DNA of 5,340 nucleotides from Dehalococcoidia bacterium (lineage in GTDB: Bacteria; Chloroflexota; Dehalococcoidia; GIF9; UBA5629). The position numbers were made by a program, and so were the translations under genes. This document shows, piece after piece, positions 1-5,340 of the stretch (its first letter is position 1; each line of letters starts with the position of its first letter). The notes under the pieces were generated by a model. That model was not told the origin of the DNA. It did not search any database and worked only from the letters and a program-made list of their open reading frames with translations. Where the stretch lies: contig JAUVVE010000071.1 of NCBI GenBank assembly GCA_030604795.1, positions 1-5,340 on the forward strand, in the 5' to 3' direction.

Positions 1-926
1 ATGGCATGGCCTATGCCAACAAGGCAATAGATGAGTCCGATGTGCTTGTCGCTATCGGAATGAGATTTGACGACCGAGCTACTGGGGTGGTTAGCTCTTT
101 CGCGCCGCGAGCTCGTATTATTCACATCGATATTGACCCAGCTGAGATAGGCAAGAATGTGCGGGTGGATGTGCCTATCGTCGGTGATATCAAGAACGTT
201 CTCGAGGTGCTAAACCAGCAGATTGTGCCTCGTGACCACATTGACTGGTTTAATCAACTGGATCAGTGGCGACAAGAGCATCCGGCAATAGAAATCAGGG
301 AAAGCGAGGGGCTTTTGCCCCAGTATGTTGTTCGCCAAATCTACGAGGTTACCCGGGGTGACGCTATTATAGTCACCGGTGTTGGCCAGAATCAGATGTG
401 GGCAGCTCAGTTCTTCTTTTATGATAAGCCGAATTGCCTGGTTTCCTCAGGCGGCTTGGGGACTATGGGCTTTGAGCTTCCCGGGGCTGTTGGGGCCAAG
501 GTCGGCCGCCCTGATGAAACGGTCTGGTGCATCGCCGGTGACGGTGGCTTTCAGATGACAATACAGGAACTGGCTACGATTGTCCAGGAGAATCTCGCTA
601 TCAAGATAGCTATCATTAACAACGGTTACCTGGGGATGGTGAGGCAATGGCAGGAGCTCTTCTACGGGCGCCGGTACGTTGCTACACCGCTTTATGGCCC
701 GGATTTTGTCAAGATTGCTGAAGCTTATGGCCTACCCTCGTTGAGGGTTAGGGATAAGCGTGAGGTGACTTCAGCCATAGAGAAGGCGATGGAACACCAG
801 GGCCCATTCTTGATTGACTTTGTAGTTGAGCCTGAGGAGAACGTTTTTCCCATAGTACCACCGGGGGCAGCTCTGGTCGAAGCTATGGAATTGCCAAAGC
901 CGGAGAGGGTGAGCCCCTCAGTCTAG
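1..926 (+). CDS. ilvB: Acetolactate synthase large (catalytic) subunit, 5'-truncated by window edge
   Basis: This is the C-terminal ~307 residues of the ThDP-dependent acetohydroxyacid synthase catalytic subunit, which makes 2-acetolactate from two pyruvates, or 2-aceto-2-hydroxybutyrate from pyruvate and 2-oxobutyrate, in the cytoplasm. The first complete codon is at 3. The ATG at 6 is internal: the reading frame gives (H)GMAYAN, the usual conserved GMHG-x-AYAN stretch of the middle domain, so the true start and the catalytic Glu lie upstream. Counting that Met as 1, visible motifs are RFDDRATG (20-27), GVGQNQMWAAQF (125-136), SGGLGTMGFELPGA (148-161), and the ThDP/Mg2+ motif running from GDGG (178-181) to NN (205-206). 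These are followed by GMVRQWQELFY (210-220), whose Trp is the position tied to herbicide binding in plant enzymes, and PEENVFPIVPPGA near the C-terminus. It ends in TAG and is followed by ilvN after 27 bp. The visible part is intact and unremarkable. A complete protein of about 560-590 residues would be expected. Confidence 0.97.
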   Translation, partial: GMAYANKAIDESDVLVAIGMRFDDRATGVVSSFAPRARIIHIDIDPAEIGKNVRVDVPIVGDIKNVLEVLNQQIVPRDHIDWFNQLDQWRQEHPAIEIRESEGLLPQYVVRQIYEVTRGDAIIVTGVGQNQMWAAQFFFYDKPNCLVSSGGLGTMGFELPGAVGAKVGRPDETVWCIAGDGGFQMTIQELATIVQENLAIKIAIINNGYLGMVRQWQELFYGRRYVATPLYGPDFVKIAEAYGLPSLRVRDKREVTSAIEKAMEHQGPFLIDFVVEPEENVFPIVPPGAALVEAMELPKPERVSPSV

Positions 927-944
927 TCCGTCTGGAACTAAAGC

Positions 945-953
945 AAGAGGGAG
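945..953 (+). promoter_or_regulatory. Purine-rich ribosome binding site of ilvN
   Basis: AAGAGGGAG sits directly against the ATG at 954. AGAGG leaves only 3 nt before that ATG, while GGGAG leaves 9 nt before the in-frame GTG at 963. The site therefore bears on which start is used and mildly favours the GTG. Confidence 0.5.
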
Positions 954-1535
954 ATGAGGTCTGTGGCGACAACAAAGCACATTTTGGTAGCTCTAGTACA
1001 GGATAAGCCCGGAGTTCTTAATCGGGTGTCTAGCCTTCTCCGCCGGCGCAACTTCAACATTGACAGTATCGCTGTCGGGCACACTGAGCAGCCCCATTTG
1101 TCTCGGATGACCATTATAGTACAGGGCGATGATGCCAGAATAGAGCAGGTTAGGAAGCAGCTGGACAAGGTTGTCGAGGTAGTCAAGATAGTCGACATAA
1201 CTGAGGATGAGCCGGTGTCGCGGGAGATAGCTTTGGTCAAGATCAAGGCGACTGCCGCCACCAGGAGCGAAATCATCCAGATTGTTGACGTTTTCAGAGC
1301 TAATATAGTGGACGTCTCGAGTGATTCGCTCATGGTGGAGATTACCGGTGATGAAGACAAGGTCAATTCGTTGCTGGAGCTTCTCCGTGGCTTCGGTATT
1401 AGAGAACTGGCTAGAACTGGTACCATTGCTTTACCTCGCGGCGGTGCCGGTCCGTTGATAGTGGAGGAGATGAGGGTGCCGAAACAACCACCAAAGCCGC
1501 CGCGTTCTGAAGCCGAAAGCCCACCCGATTGGTGA
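954..1535 (+). CDS. ilvN: Acetolactate synthase small (regulatory) subunit
   Basis: This is the regulatory subunit of acetohydroxyacid synthase. It binds IlvB, raises its activity and, in characterised homologues, confers valine feedback inhibition. The N-terminal ACT domain is visible at about residues 8-82, with VQDKPGVLNRVSSLLRRRNF and the DSIAVGHTE segment (37-45). A second ACT-like domain follows from about 88 to 165 and ends in the conserved ELARTGTIALPRG (151-163). The product is 193 residues, compared with about 160-175 for many bacterial homologues. The excess is a Pro-rich, charged C-terminal tail (about 172-193). An AAGAGGGAG stretch at 945-953 precedes the ATG at 954 very closely. 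A GTG at 963 would give an N-terminus MATTKHILVALV, closer to the family, with a more normal ~9-nt spacing, so the start is uncertain by three codons. It lies between ilvB (27 bp upstream) and ilvC (58 bp downstream), as expected for a co-transcribed partner. Confidence 0.95.
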   Translation: MRSVATTKHILVALVQDKPGVLNRVSSLLRRRNFNIDSIAVGHTEQPHLSRMTIIVQGDDARIEQVRKQLDKVVEVVKIVDITEDEPVSREIALVKIKATAATRSEIIQIVDVFRANIVDVSSDSLMVEITGDEDKVNSLLELLRGFGIRELARTGTIALPRGGAGPLIVEEMRVPKQPPKPPRSEAESPPDW

Positions 1536-1581
1536 TCACACAAGGACAGTCGAATCCTGCAGAGGCGGACAAGTGAATTTG

Positions 1582-1590
1582 TAAGGAGGT
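1582..1590 (+). promoter_or_regulatory. Near-perfect Shine-Dalgarno of ilvC
   Basis: TAAGGAGGT is fully complementary to the canonical 16S rRNA 3' end. It stands 3-4 nt before the ATG at 1594, which is a little close for so long a match. It is the strongest ribosome binding site in the window and fixes the ilvC start. It suggests that ilvC is translated more strongly than its neighbours, although this is inferred from the match alone. Confidence 0.85.
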
Positions 1591-1593
1591 AGT

Positions 1594-2586
1594 ATGGCCA
1601 AAATCTATTACGATAAGGATGCTAAATTGGACTTGCTCAAGGGCAAGACGATTGGCATCATCGGTTTTGGCAGCCAAGGTCATGCTCACGCCCAGAACTT
1701 GCGAGACAGTGGCTGTCAGGTAAGCGTTGCTGAAGCTAGAGATACTGAAGGCTGGAGGAACGCCCAAAAGGCTGGCTTTAAGGTAGCCGGCGCCGCTGAA
1801 GTGGCCAAGGAAGCATCCATAATTGCTATGCTTGTCCCGGATACTTTGCAACCGAGGGTGTACCATGAATCAATTGAAAAAGAACTCTCGTCGGGCAAGA
1901 TGCTTATGTTTGCCCATGGCTTCAATATTCATTTCGGGCAGATTGTGCCGTCTTCTGACGTAGACGTCACTATGATTGCCCCCAAGTGCCCCGGCCATAT
2001 GTTGCGACGGCTTTATACCGAGGGCTCAGGTGCGCCAGCTCTGGTGGCAGTTCATCAGGATGCCTCAGGCAAGGCAAAAGACGTCGCCTTGGCCTATGCC
2101 CACGGGATTGGCTGTGCTAGAGCCGGAGTTCTGGAAACCACTTTCGCCGAGGAAACGGAGACCGACCTTTTTGGCGAGCAGACGGTGCTCTGTGGTGGTG
2201 TCAGCTCCTTGGTCAAGGCTGGGTTTGAGACACTCGTGGAGGCTGGCTATCAGCCGGAGATTGCTTACTTCGAGTGCTTCCACGAACTCAAGCTCATCGT
2301 TGACCTTATGTATCAGGGTGGCTTGGGCTATATGCGCTACTCAGTGAGTGATACTGCCGAGTATGGTGACTACACTCGGGGACCACGAGTTATCGACGAG
2401 ATGGTTAAGGATGAGATGGCGCGAATCTTGGCTGAGGTCCAGGATGGCAGCTTTGCCAGAGAGTGGATTTTGGAGAATCAGGCAGGCCGCCCGGGCTTCA
2501 ATGCGCTGAGGCGAAAGGACGCTGAACACGAGATTGAGATTGTGGGCAAGAAGCTCAGGGAGATGATGCCCTGGCTGAAGGGCTAG
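1594..2586 (+). CDS. ilvC: Ketol-acid reductoisomerase, class I, with atypical cofactor loop
   Basis: This enzyme converts 2-acetolactate (or acetohydroxybutyrate) to the 2,3-dihydroxy acid by a Mg2+-dependent alkyl shift followed by nicotinamide-dependent reduction. At 330 residues it is a class I (short) enzyme. The Rossmann domain carries GFGSQGH (24-30). Catalytic and metal-binding residues are all present: H108 in FAHGFNIHF, K131, D191 and E195 in ETETDLFGEQ, E227 and E231 in YFECFHELK, and S252 in YSVSDTAEYGD. From recall these align without gaps, offset by one, with the Pseudomonas aeruginosa enzyme. The beta2-alphaB loop reads VAEARDTEGW (45-54). The usual phosphate-contacting Arg and Ser/Thr positions are A48, T51 and G53, with E47, D50 and E52 around them, which argues for NADH or dual cofactor use (inference). 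K131 is followed by Cys, where Gly, Ala or Ser is usual. The start is secured by the TAAGGAGGT site, and the C-terminus MMPWLKG is typical. leuA follows after ~74 bp. Confidence 0.97.
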   Translation: MAKIYYDKDAKLDLLKGKTIGIIGFGSQGHAHAQNLRDSGCQVSVAEARDTEGWRNAQKAGFKVAGAAEVAKEASIIAMLVPDTLQPRVYHESIEKELSSGKMLMFAHGFNIHFGQIVPSSDVDVTMIAPKCPGHMLRRLYTEGSGAPALVAVHQDASGKAKDVALAYAHGIGCARAGVLETTFAEETETDLFGEQTVLCGGVSSLVKAGFETLVEAGYQPEIAYFECFHELKLIVDLMYQGGLGYMRYSVSDTAEYGDYTRGPRVIDEMVKDEMARILAEVQDGSFAREWILENQAGRPGFNALRRKDAEHEIEIVGKKLREMMPWLKG

Positions 2587-2604
2587 ACTAGGTACCCGCA
2601 GCAG

Positions 2605-2628
2605 AAGAGCAGCTATGGCTGCGTTCTT
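2605..2628 (+). other. Possible short hairpin in the ilvC-leuA spacer
   Basis: AAGA-GCAGC (2605-2613) can pair with GCTGC (2618-2622) and TCTT (2625-2628) across a TATG loop, with a 2-nt bulge (GT at 2623-2624): nine base pairs in all. There is no following T-run, so it is not a classical terminator. It ends just before the GGAAG that precedes the ATG at 2640. It may be an RNA-processing or stability element, or it may be chance. Confidence 0.25.
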
Positions 2629-2642
2629 GGAAGTCATCGATG

Positions 2643-2649
2643 GGAAGGA
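2643..2649 (+). promoter_or_regulatory. Ribosome binding site of leuA
   Basis: GGAAGGA lies 11 nt before the ATG at 2661, slightly long spacing but a clear purine block. The upstream in-frame ATG at 2640 has only a weaker GGAAG (2629-2633) 6 nt before it. Together with the family-like N-terminus, this favours 2661. Confidence 0.5.
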
Positions 2650-2660
2650 CCCAGTCAAGA

Positions 2661-4193
2661 ATGGATAACAAGGTTACTATCTTTGATACCACTCTTCGTG
2701 ATGGAGAGCAGGCGGCCGGGACGAGTCTGAATGTCCAGGAGAAGCTGGAGATTGCCAAGCAGCTGGAAAAGCTCGGTGTGGATGTCATCGAAGCCGGCTT
2801 TCCCATAAGCTCGCCGGGCAATTTCGAAGCAGTTCAGCTTATCGCTAAAGAAATCCAGGCCTCAACCATCTGCGCTCTATCACATGCCAATACCGAAGCT
2901 GTTGATAGAGCCTGGGAGGCAATCAAGAAAGCGAAACGACCCCTGATTCATGTCTTTCTGTCTGCTTCAGATATCCATCTTCTATATCAGCTTAAGAAGA
3001 GCCGCGAGGAGATTCTGGAACTCTCCCGTGACATGGTAGCTCGAGCCAAGGGACACACGGACGCGGTGGAGTTCTCCCCCATGGATGCCAGCCGCACCGA
3101 GCCTGCCTACCTTTACCGGGTATTGGAGGCGGTGATCGAAGCCGGGGCGACTATAGTGAATATTCCGGATACTGTAGGGTACGCTATTCCTCAGGAGTTC
3201 GGCGATTTGATTGAGGGTATTCTTAACAATGTGCCCAACATCGACAAAGCTGTGGTTAGCGTTCATTGTCATAATGACCTAGGCCTCGCAGTAGCCAACA
3301 GCCTTGAGGCGATACGAAGGGGAGCCAGACAGGTTGAGTGCACCATCAATGGCATCGGTGAGCGGGCCGGCAACGCTTCCCTGGAAGAGATTGTCATGGC
3401 ACTGAAGACACGGAGTGATTTGTTCGGCTTGACCACAGATATCGATACCACCCAGATTTACAAGACAAGCCGGCTGGTGAGTGAGCTTACAGGCTTCGTA
3501 GTCCAGCCCAACAAGGCTATCATCGGCGCCAACGCTTTCCGCCACGAATCGGGCATCCACCAGGACGGAGTGATCAAGGAGGCGATAACTTACGAAATAA
3601 TGGACCCGAAATCTGTCGGCATCCCGGCCAGCAGTCTTGTCTTGGGTAAGGTAAGCGGTCGGCATGCTTTCAAGGAACGGCTGGCTGAGCTTGGCTATGT
3701 CCTTGATGAAGAGGCTCTGAACCACGCCTTTCGGGCCTTTAAGGAACTGGCTGACAAGAAGCGGGAAGTGAAGGACCGGGATATTGAGTCTCTGGTAGCT
3801 GAGGAATTACGCACTTCCTCCGAGCTTTACCACCTTGACCATGTTGAGGTTTCTTGTGGTGACCATAGCATCCCCACGGCTACGGTGAGGCTCATCGCTC
3901 CTGATGGGCAGGCTGTGGCCGATGCCGCCCTGGGTACCGGGCCGGTGGACGCAGTATGTGAAACCATAAACCGCATAGTCAGGGTGCCCAACGAGCTTAC
4001 TGAGTTCACCGTGAATTCAGTGACCGAGGGTATTGACGCCATCGGCGAAGTGCTCATAAGAATCGAAAGCGACGGCGTTAGCTATACCGGGCGCGGTGCT
4101 TCAACTGATATTATCGTTGCCAGCGCCAAAGCCTATATGAACGCGTTGAATCGACTTCTGGCAGCCAGGAAAGCAAGCAAAACAAAGGAATGA
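2661..4193 (+). CDS. leuA: 2-isopropylmalate synthase
   Basis: The enzyme condenses acetyl-CoA with 2-oxoisovalerate to form 2-isopropylmalate, the first committed step of leucine synthesis. Numbering from 2661 (510 residues): the N-terminal TIM-barrel opens with FDTTLRDGEQ (8-17), which holds the catalytic Arg and a metal-binding Asp. It continues with GFPISSPG, VEFSPMDASRTEP, the metal-binding His pair in SVHCHNDLG (H202, H204), NGIGERAGNA (230-239) and HESGIHQDG (295-303). A linker region includes GKVSGRHAF, then ELADKKREV. A C-terminal LeuA dimerisation/allosteric domain (about 385-500) includes IPTATVRL, GTGPVDA and GRGASTDIIVASAKAYMNAL, and implies leucine feedback control. An in-frame ATG at 2640 would add seven residues (MGRTQSR) and is the main alternative start; MDNKVTIFDTTLRDGEQ is the more family-like N-terminus. 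Citramalate synthase of the same superfamily is a possible alternative function, but the overall match and the leuC neighbour favour LeuA. Confidence 0.95.
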   Translation: MDNKVTIFDTTLRDGEQAAGTSLNVQEKLEIAKQLEKLGVDVIEAGFPISSPGNFEAVQLIAKEIQASTICALSHANTEAVDRAWEAIKKAKRPLIHVFLSASDIHLLYQLKKSREEILELSRDMVARAKGHTDAVEFSPMDASRTEPAYLYRVLEAVIEAGATIVNIPDTVGYAIPQEFGDLIEGILNNVPNIDKAVVSVHCHNDLGLAVANSLEAIRRGARQVECTINGIGERAGNASLEEIVMALKTRSDLFGLTTDIDTTQIYKTSRLVSELTGFVVQPNKAIIGANAFRHESGIHQDGVIKEAITYEIMDPKSVGIPASSLVLGKVSGRHAFKERLAELGYVLDEEALNHAFRAFKELADKKREVKDRDIESLVAEELRTSSELYHLDHVEVSCGDHSIPTATVRLIAPDGQAVADAALGTGPVDAVCETINRIVRVPNELTEFTVNSVTEGIDAIGEVLIRIESDGVSYTGRGASTDIIVASAKAYMNALNRLLAARKASKTKE

Positions 4194-4197
4194 AGGA
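4193..4197 (+). promoter_or_regulatory. Ribosome binding site of the MgtC-like gene, overlapping the leuA stop
   Basis: AAGGA begins on the last base of the leuA TGA and ends 5 nt before the ATG at 4203. The placement implies translational coupling and co-transcription with leuA. Confidence 0.75.
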
Positions 4198-4202
4198 TTT
4201 GG

Positions 4203-4604
4203 ATGGAGTCAGCAGTAGAAGCGATTCTGCGCCTGCTTCTGGCGACAGCTCTTGGGGCTGGCATCGGCTATCAGCGGGAACGGGCTAACAAGCCGGCCGG
4301 GATCCGTACTCACTGTTTGATTGCTCTGGGGGCTGCCCTTTTCACTGTGGCTTCGATTTTCGGCTTCGGCAATGGTGTAGATGCATCGCGGGTTGCGGCT
4401 GGAGTGGTGGCTGGGATTGGCTTCATAGGTGCCGGGGTCATATTCCGTACTTCTGGTGACTGGGTAGCTGGTTTGACTACCGCAGCCAGTATCTGGGTTG
4501 TGGCGGCCATAGGCCTGGCTGCCGGCGCTGGGATGTACTTGATGTCATTCGTTGGCGCCGTCATCGCCGCGCTTGTATTGATGATTCCCAAACTTCGAGA
4601 GTGA
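4203..4604 (+). CDS. Short MgtC/SapB-family inner membrane protein
   Basis: This is a 133-residue, very hydrophobic protein matching the N-terminal membrane domain of the MgtC/SapB family. Conserved features are RERANKPAGIRTH (25-37) after the first membrane segment, the D-x-S-R motif (60-63), GIGFIGAG (71-78) and LTTAASIW (91-98). About four to five membrane segments can be drawn: roughly 6-23, 36-55, 64-82, 90-108 and 111-129. It ends right after the last segment (MIPKLRE), so it lacks the C-terminal cytoplasmic domain of the ~230-residue Salmonella MgtC. In characterised relatives MgtC is linked to growth at low Mg2+ and to inhibition of the F-type ATP synthase; most short homologues are uncharacterised, and a function here cannot be assigned. 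It sits 9 bp after leuA and 25 bp before leuC, with its own ribosome binding site. That makes it a co-expressed insertion in the leucine operon. Composition looks like that of its neighbours. Confidence 0.92.
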   Translation: MESAVEAILRLLLATALGAGIGYQRERANKPAGIRTHCLIALGAALFTVASIFGFGNGVDASRVAAGVVAGIGFIGAGVIFRTSGDWVAGLTTAASIWVVAAIGLAAGAGMYLMSFVGAVIAALVLMIPKLRE

Positions 4605-4617
4605 AGCAGAAATCTCC

Positions 4618-4622
4618 AGGTG
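4618..4622 (+). promoter_or_regulatory. Ribosome binding site supporting a TTG start for leuC
   Basis: AGGTG matches part of the canonical Shine-Dalgarno and lies 7 nt before the TTG at 4630. No ATG or GTG occurs in frame between the upstream in-frame stop (4582-4584) and this TTG, so the site decides the start. Confidence 0.6.
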
Positions 4623-4629
4623 TTGTGTT

Positions 4630-5340
4630 TTGACCTTAGCTGAGAAGATTCTGGCGGCTCATTCGGGCAAAGACAAGGTGAGCCCTGGCGAATTCGTGAA
4701 TGTCAGGGTTGACTTGGCATTGTCGAACGACGTCACTGCTCCCCTGGCTATAAAGGAGTTTCAACGTCTGGGAGTAAGCAGGGTCTTTGACCCGAAGAAG
4801 ATTGTGATGCTCCCCGACCATTTCTGCCCGAGCAAGGACATTCTCTCCGCGGAGCAAGCCAAGATGATGCGTGCGTTTGCTCGACAGCATGACTTGATCT
4901 ATTTTGAAGTGGGCAGGATGGGTATCGAGCATGTGCTTTTGCCCGAGCAGGGTCTGGTTCTGCCTGGGGAGGTAGTAGTTGGTGCTGATTCCCACACCTG
5001 TACATATGGGGCTCTGGGGGCATTCGCCACCGGCATGGGGTCAACGGATATCGCCGTGGCTATGGCGACGGGCGAGATATGGATGCAGGTGCCGCCAACT
5101 ATCAGGTTTGTTTACCACGGAAAACCTGGGAAGTGGGTCGGCGGCAAAGACCTTATCCTTCATACCATCGGGGATATCGGCGTAGACGGCGCCCTTTACT
5201 CGGCTATGGAGTTTGTCGGCGAGGCAATCGATGCCTTGCCTATGGACGGACGGTTTACCATGGCGAACATGGCAATTGAGGCCGGCGCCAAGGCCGGCAT
5301 CTTCAGGGTCGATGGTGCCACCGAGAGATATGTCAAGGCC
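4630..5340 (+). CDS. leuC: 3-isopropylmalate dehydratase large subunit, 3'-truncated by window edge
   Basis: This is the large subunit of isopropylmalate isomerase, a [4Fe-4S] aconitase-family enzyme that with LeuD converts 2- to 3-isopropylmalate. The open frame from TTG 4630 to the window end gives 237 residues and reads TLAEKILAAHSGKD, the standard N-terminus. Further motifs are DLALSNDVTAPLAIKEF (28-44), VFDPKKIV, PDHFCPSKD (62-70), YFEVGRMGIEHVLLPEQG (91-108) and GADSHTCTYGALGAFATG (118-135), followed by MGSTD. After these come GGKDLILHTIG, GVDGALYSAMEF and NMAIEAGAKAGIF (213-225). These resemble the ~415-420-residue LeuC2/HacA-like form rather than the longer E. coli type, and the expected full length follows from that. 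The cluster-ligating cysteines lie in the unseen C-terminal half. The start is TTG because no ATG or GTG is available in frame and AGGTG stands 7 nt upstream; the frame is open back to 4585. It follows the MgtC-like gene by 25 bp. leuD is expected next. Confidence 0.95.
   Translation, partial: MTLAEKILAAHSGKDKVSPGEFVNVRVDLALSNDVTAPLAIKEFQRLGVSRVFDPKKIVMLPDHFCPSKDILSAEQAKMMRAFARQHDLIYFEVGRMGIEHVLLPEQGLVLPGEVVVGADSHTCTYGALGAFATGMGSTDIAVAMATGEIWMQVPPTIRFVYHGKPGKWVGGKDLILHTIGDIGVDGALYSAMEFVGEAIDALPMDGRFTMANMAIEAGAKAGIFRVDGATERYVKA

Noticed and set aside
6..8. ATG near the window start as the ilvB initiator
   Set aside because: The reading frame continues upstream (HG before the Met) in a conserved internal motif, and the N-terminal half of the enzyme is missing. 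The gene is simply cut by the window edge.
938..1543. Long minus-strand open frame of about 200 codons opposite ilvN
   Set aside because: It lies almost exactly opposite a well-supported gene, its translation is Ser/Thr/Leu-rich with no recognisable domain, and it has no context of its own. It is a codon-bias shadow.
1536..1581. Possible promoter or attenuator between ilvN and ilvC
   Set aside because: There are no convincing -35/-10 boxes, only 4-bp stems, and no T-run. It is best read as an ordinary intra-operon spacer before a strong ribosome binding site.
1976..2347. A + strand open frame of about 120 codons inside ilvC
   Set aside because: It is an alternative frame over the conserved catalytic region of IlvC and has no domain signal.
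4203..4604. Interpretation of the MgtC-like gene as a virulence factor
   Set aside because: Short MgtC/SapB proteins are widespread in non-pathogens, and the neighbourhood is purely biosynthetic.
4636..5044. Minus-strand open frames opposite leuC
   Set aside because: The + strand frame encodes an unmistakable LeuC across the whole stretch, and the antisense translations have no family features.
4979..5279. Small + strand open frames overlapping leuC in other frames
   Set aside because: They are nested inside the conserved LeuC frame, have no ribosome binding site, and their composition is typical of out-of-frame translation.
5281..5299. Repeated GCCGGC motif resembling an inverted repeat
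   Set aside because: It arises from the conserved Ala-Gly-Ala-Lys-Ala-Gly codons of LeuC and has no regulatory context.

Overview
The window is one co-directional block of branched-chain amino acid biosynthesis genes on the + strand: ilvB (3' part only), ilvN, ilvC, leuA, a short MgtC/SapB-type membrane protein gene, and leuC (5' part only). Both outer genes are cut by the window edges. No rRNA, tRNA, mobile element, CRISPR array or recognisable terminator was found. The largest gap between genes is about 74 bp, and all the gaps look like within-operon spacers. The operon promoter, and any leader or attenuator, would lie upstream of the window.

Layout: 1-926 is the acetolactate synthase catalytic subunit (C-terminal ~307 residues). 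954-1535 is its ACT-domain regulatory subunit. 1594-2586 is a class I ketol-acid reductoisomerase. 2661-4191/4193 is 2-isopropylmalate synthase with a C-terminal allosteric domain. 4203-4604 is the small MgtC-like protein. From 4630 to the end is the isopropylmalate dehydratase large subunit, which appears to start at TTG.

The genes form a nearly continuous route. IlvB and IlvN condense two pyruvates to 2-acetolactate (or pyruvate and 2-oxobutyrate to acetohydroxybutyrate). IlvC isomerises and reduces the product. A dihydroxyacid dehydratase (ilvD, not in this window) would give 2-oxoisovalerate. LeuA adds acetyl-CoA to form 2-isopropylmalate, and LeuC with LeuD (expected just downstream) isomerises it. 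The MgtC-like gene is the only member with no evident enzymatic role in the pathway.

Organism: a bacterium with moderate, slightly GC-rich base composition (judged by eye). The ilvB-ilvN-ilvC-leuA-leuC order, and a LeuC of the shorter archaeal/HacA-like kind, fit Chloroflexota of the Dehalococcoidia type or another anaerobic lineage. This is inferred from memory of such operons and is only moderately secure.

The observation most worth checking is the cofactor loop of IlvC. The basic and hydroxyl residues that normally hold the NADPH 2'-phosphate are largely replaced, and acidic residues appear around them, which suggests an NADH-preferring or dual-cofactor reductoisomerase. I see no evidence of a wholly new system; this is mainly an ordinary biosynthetic operon.
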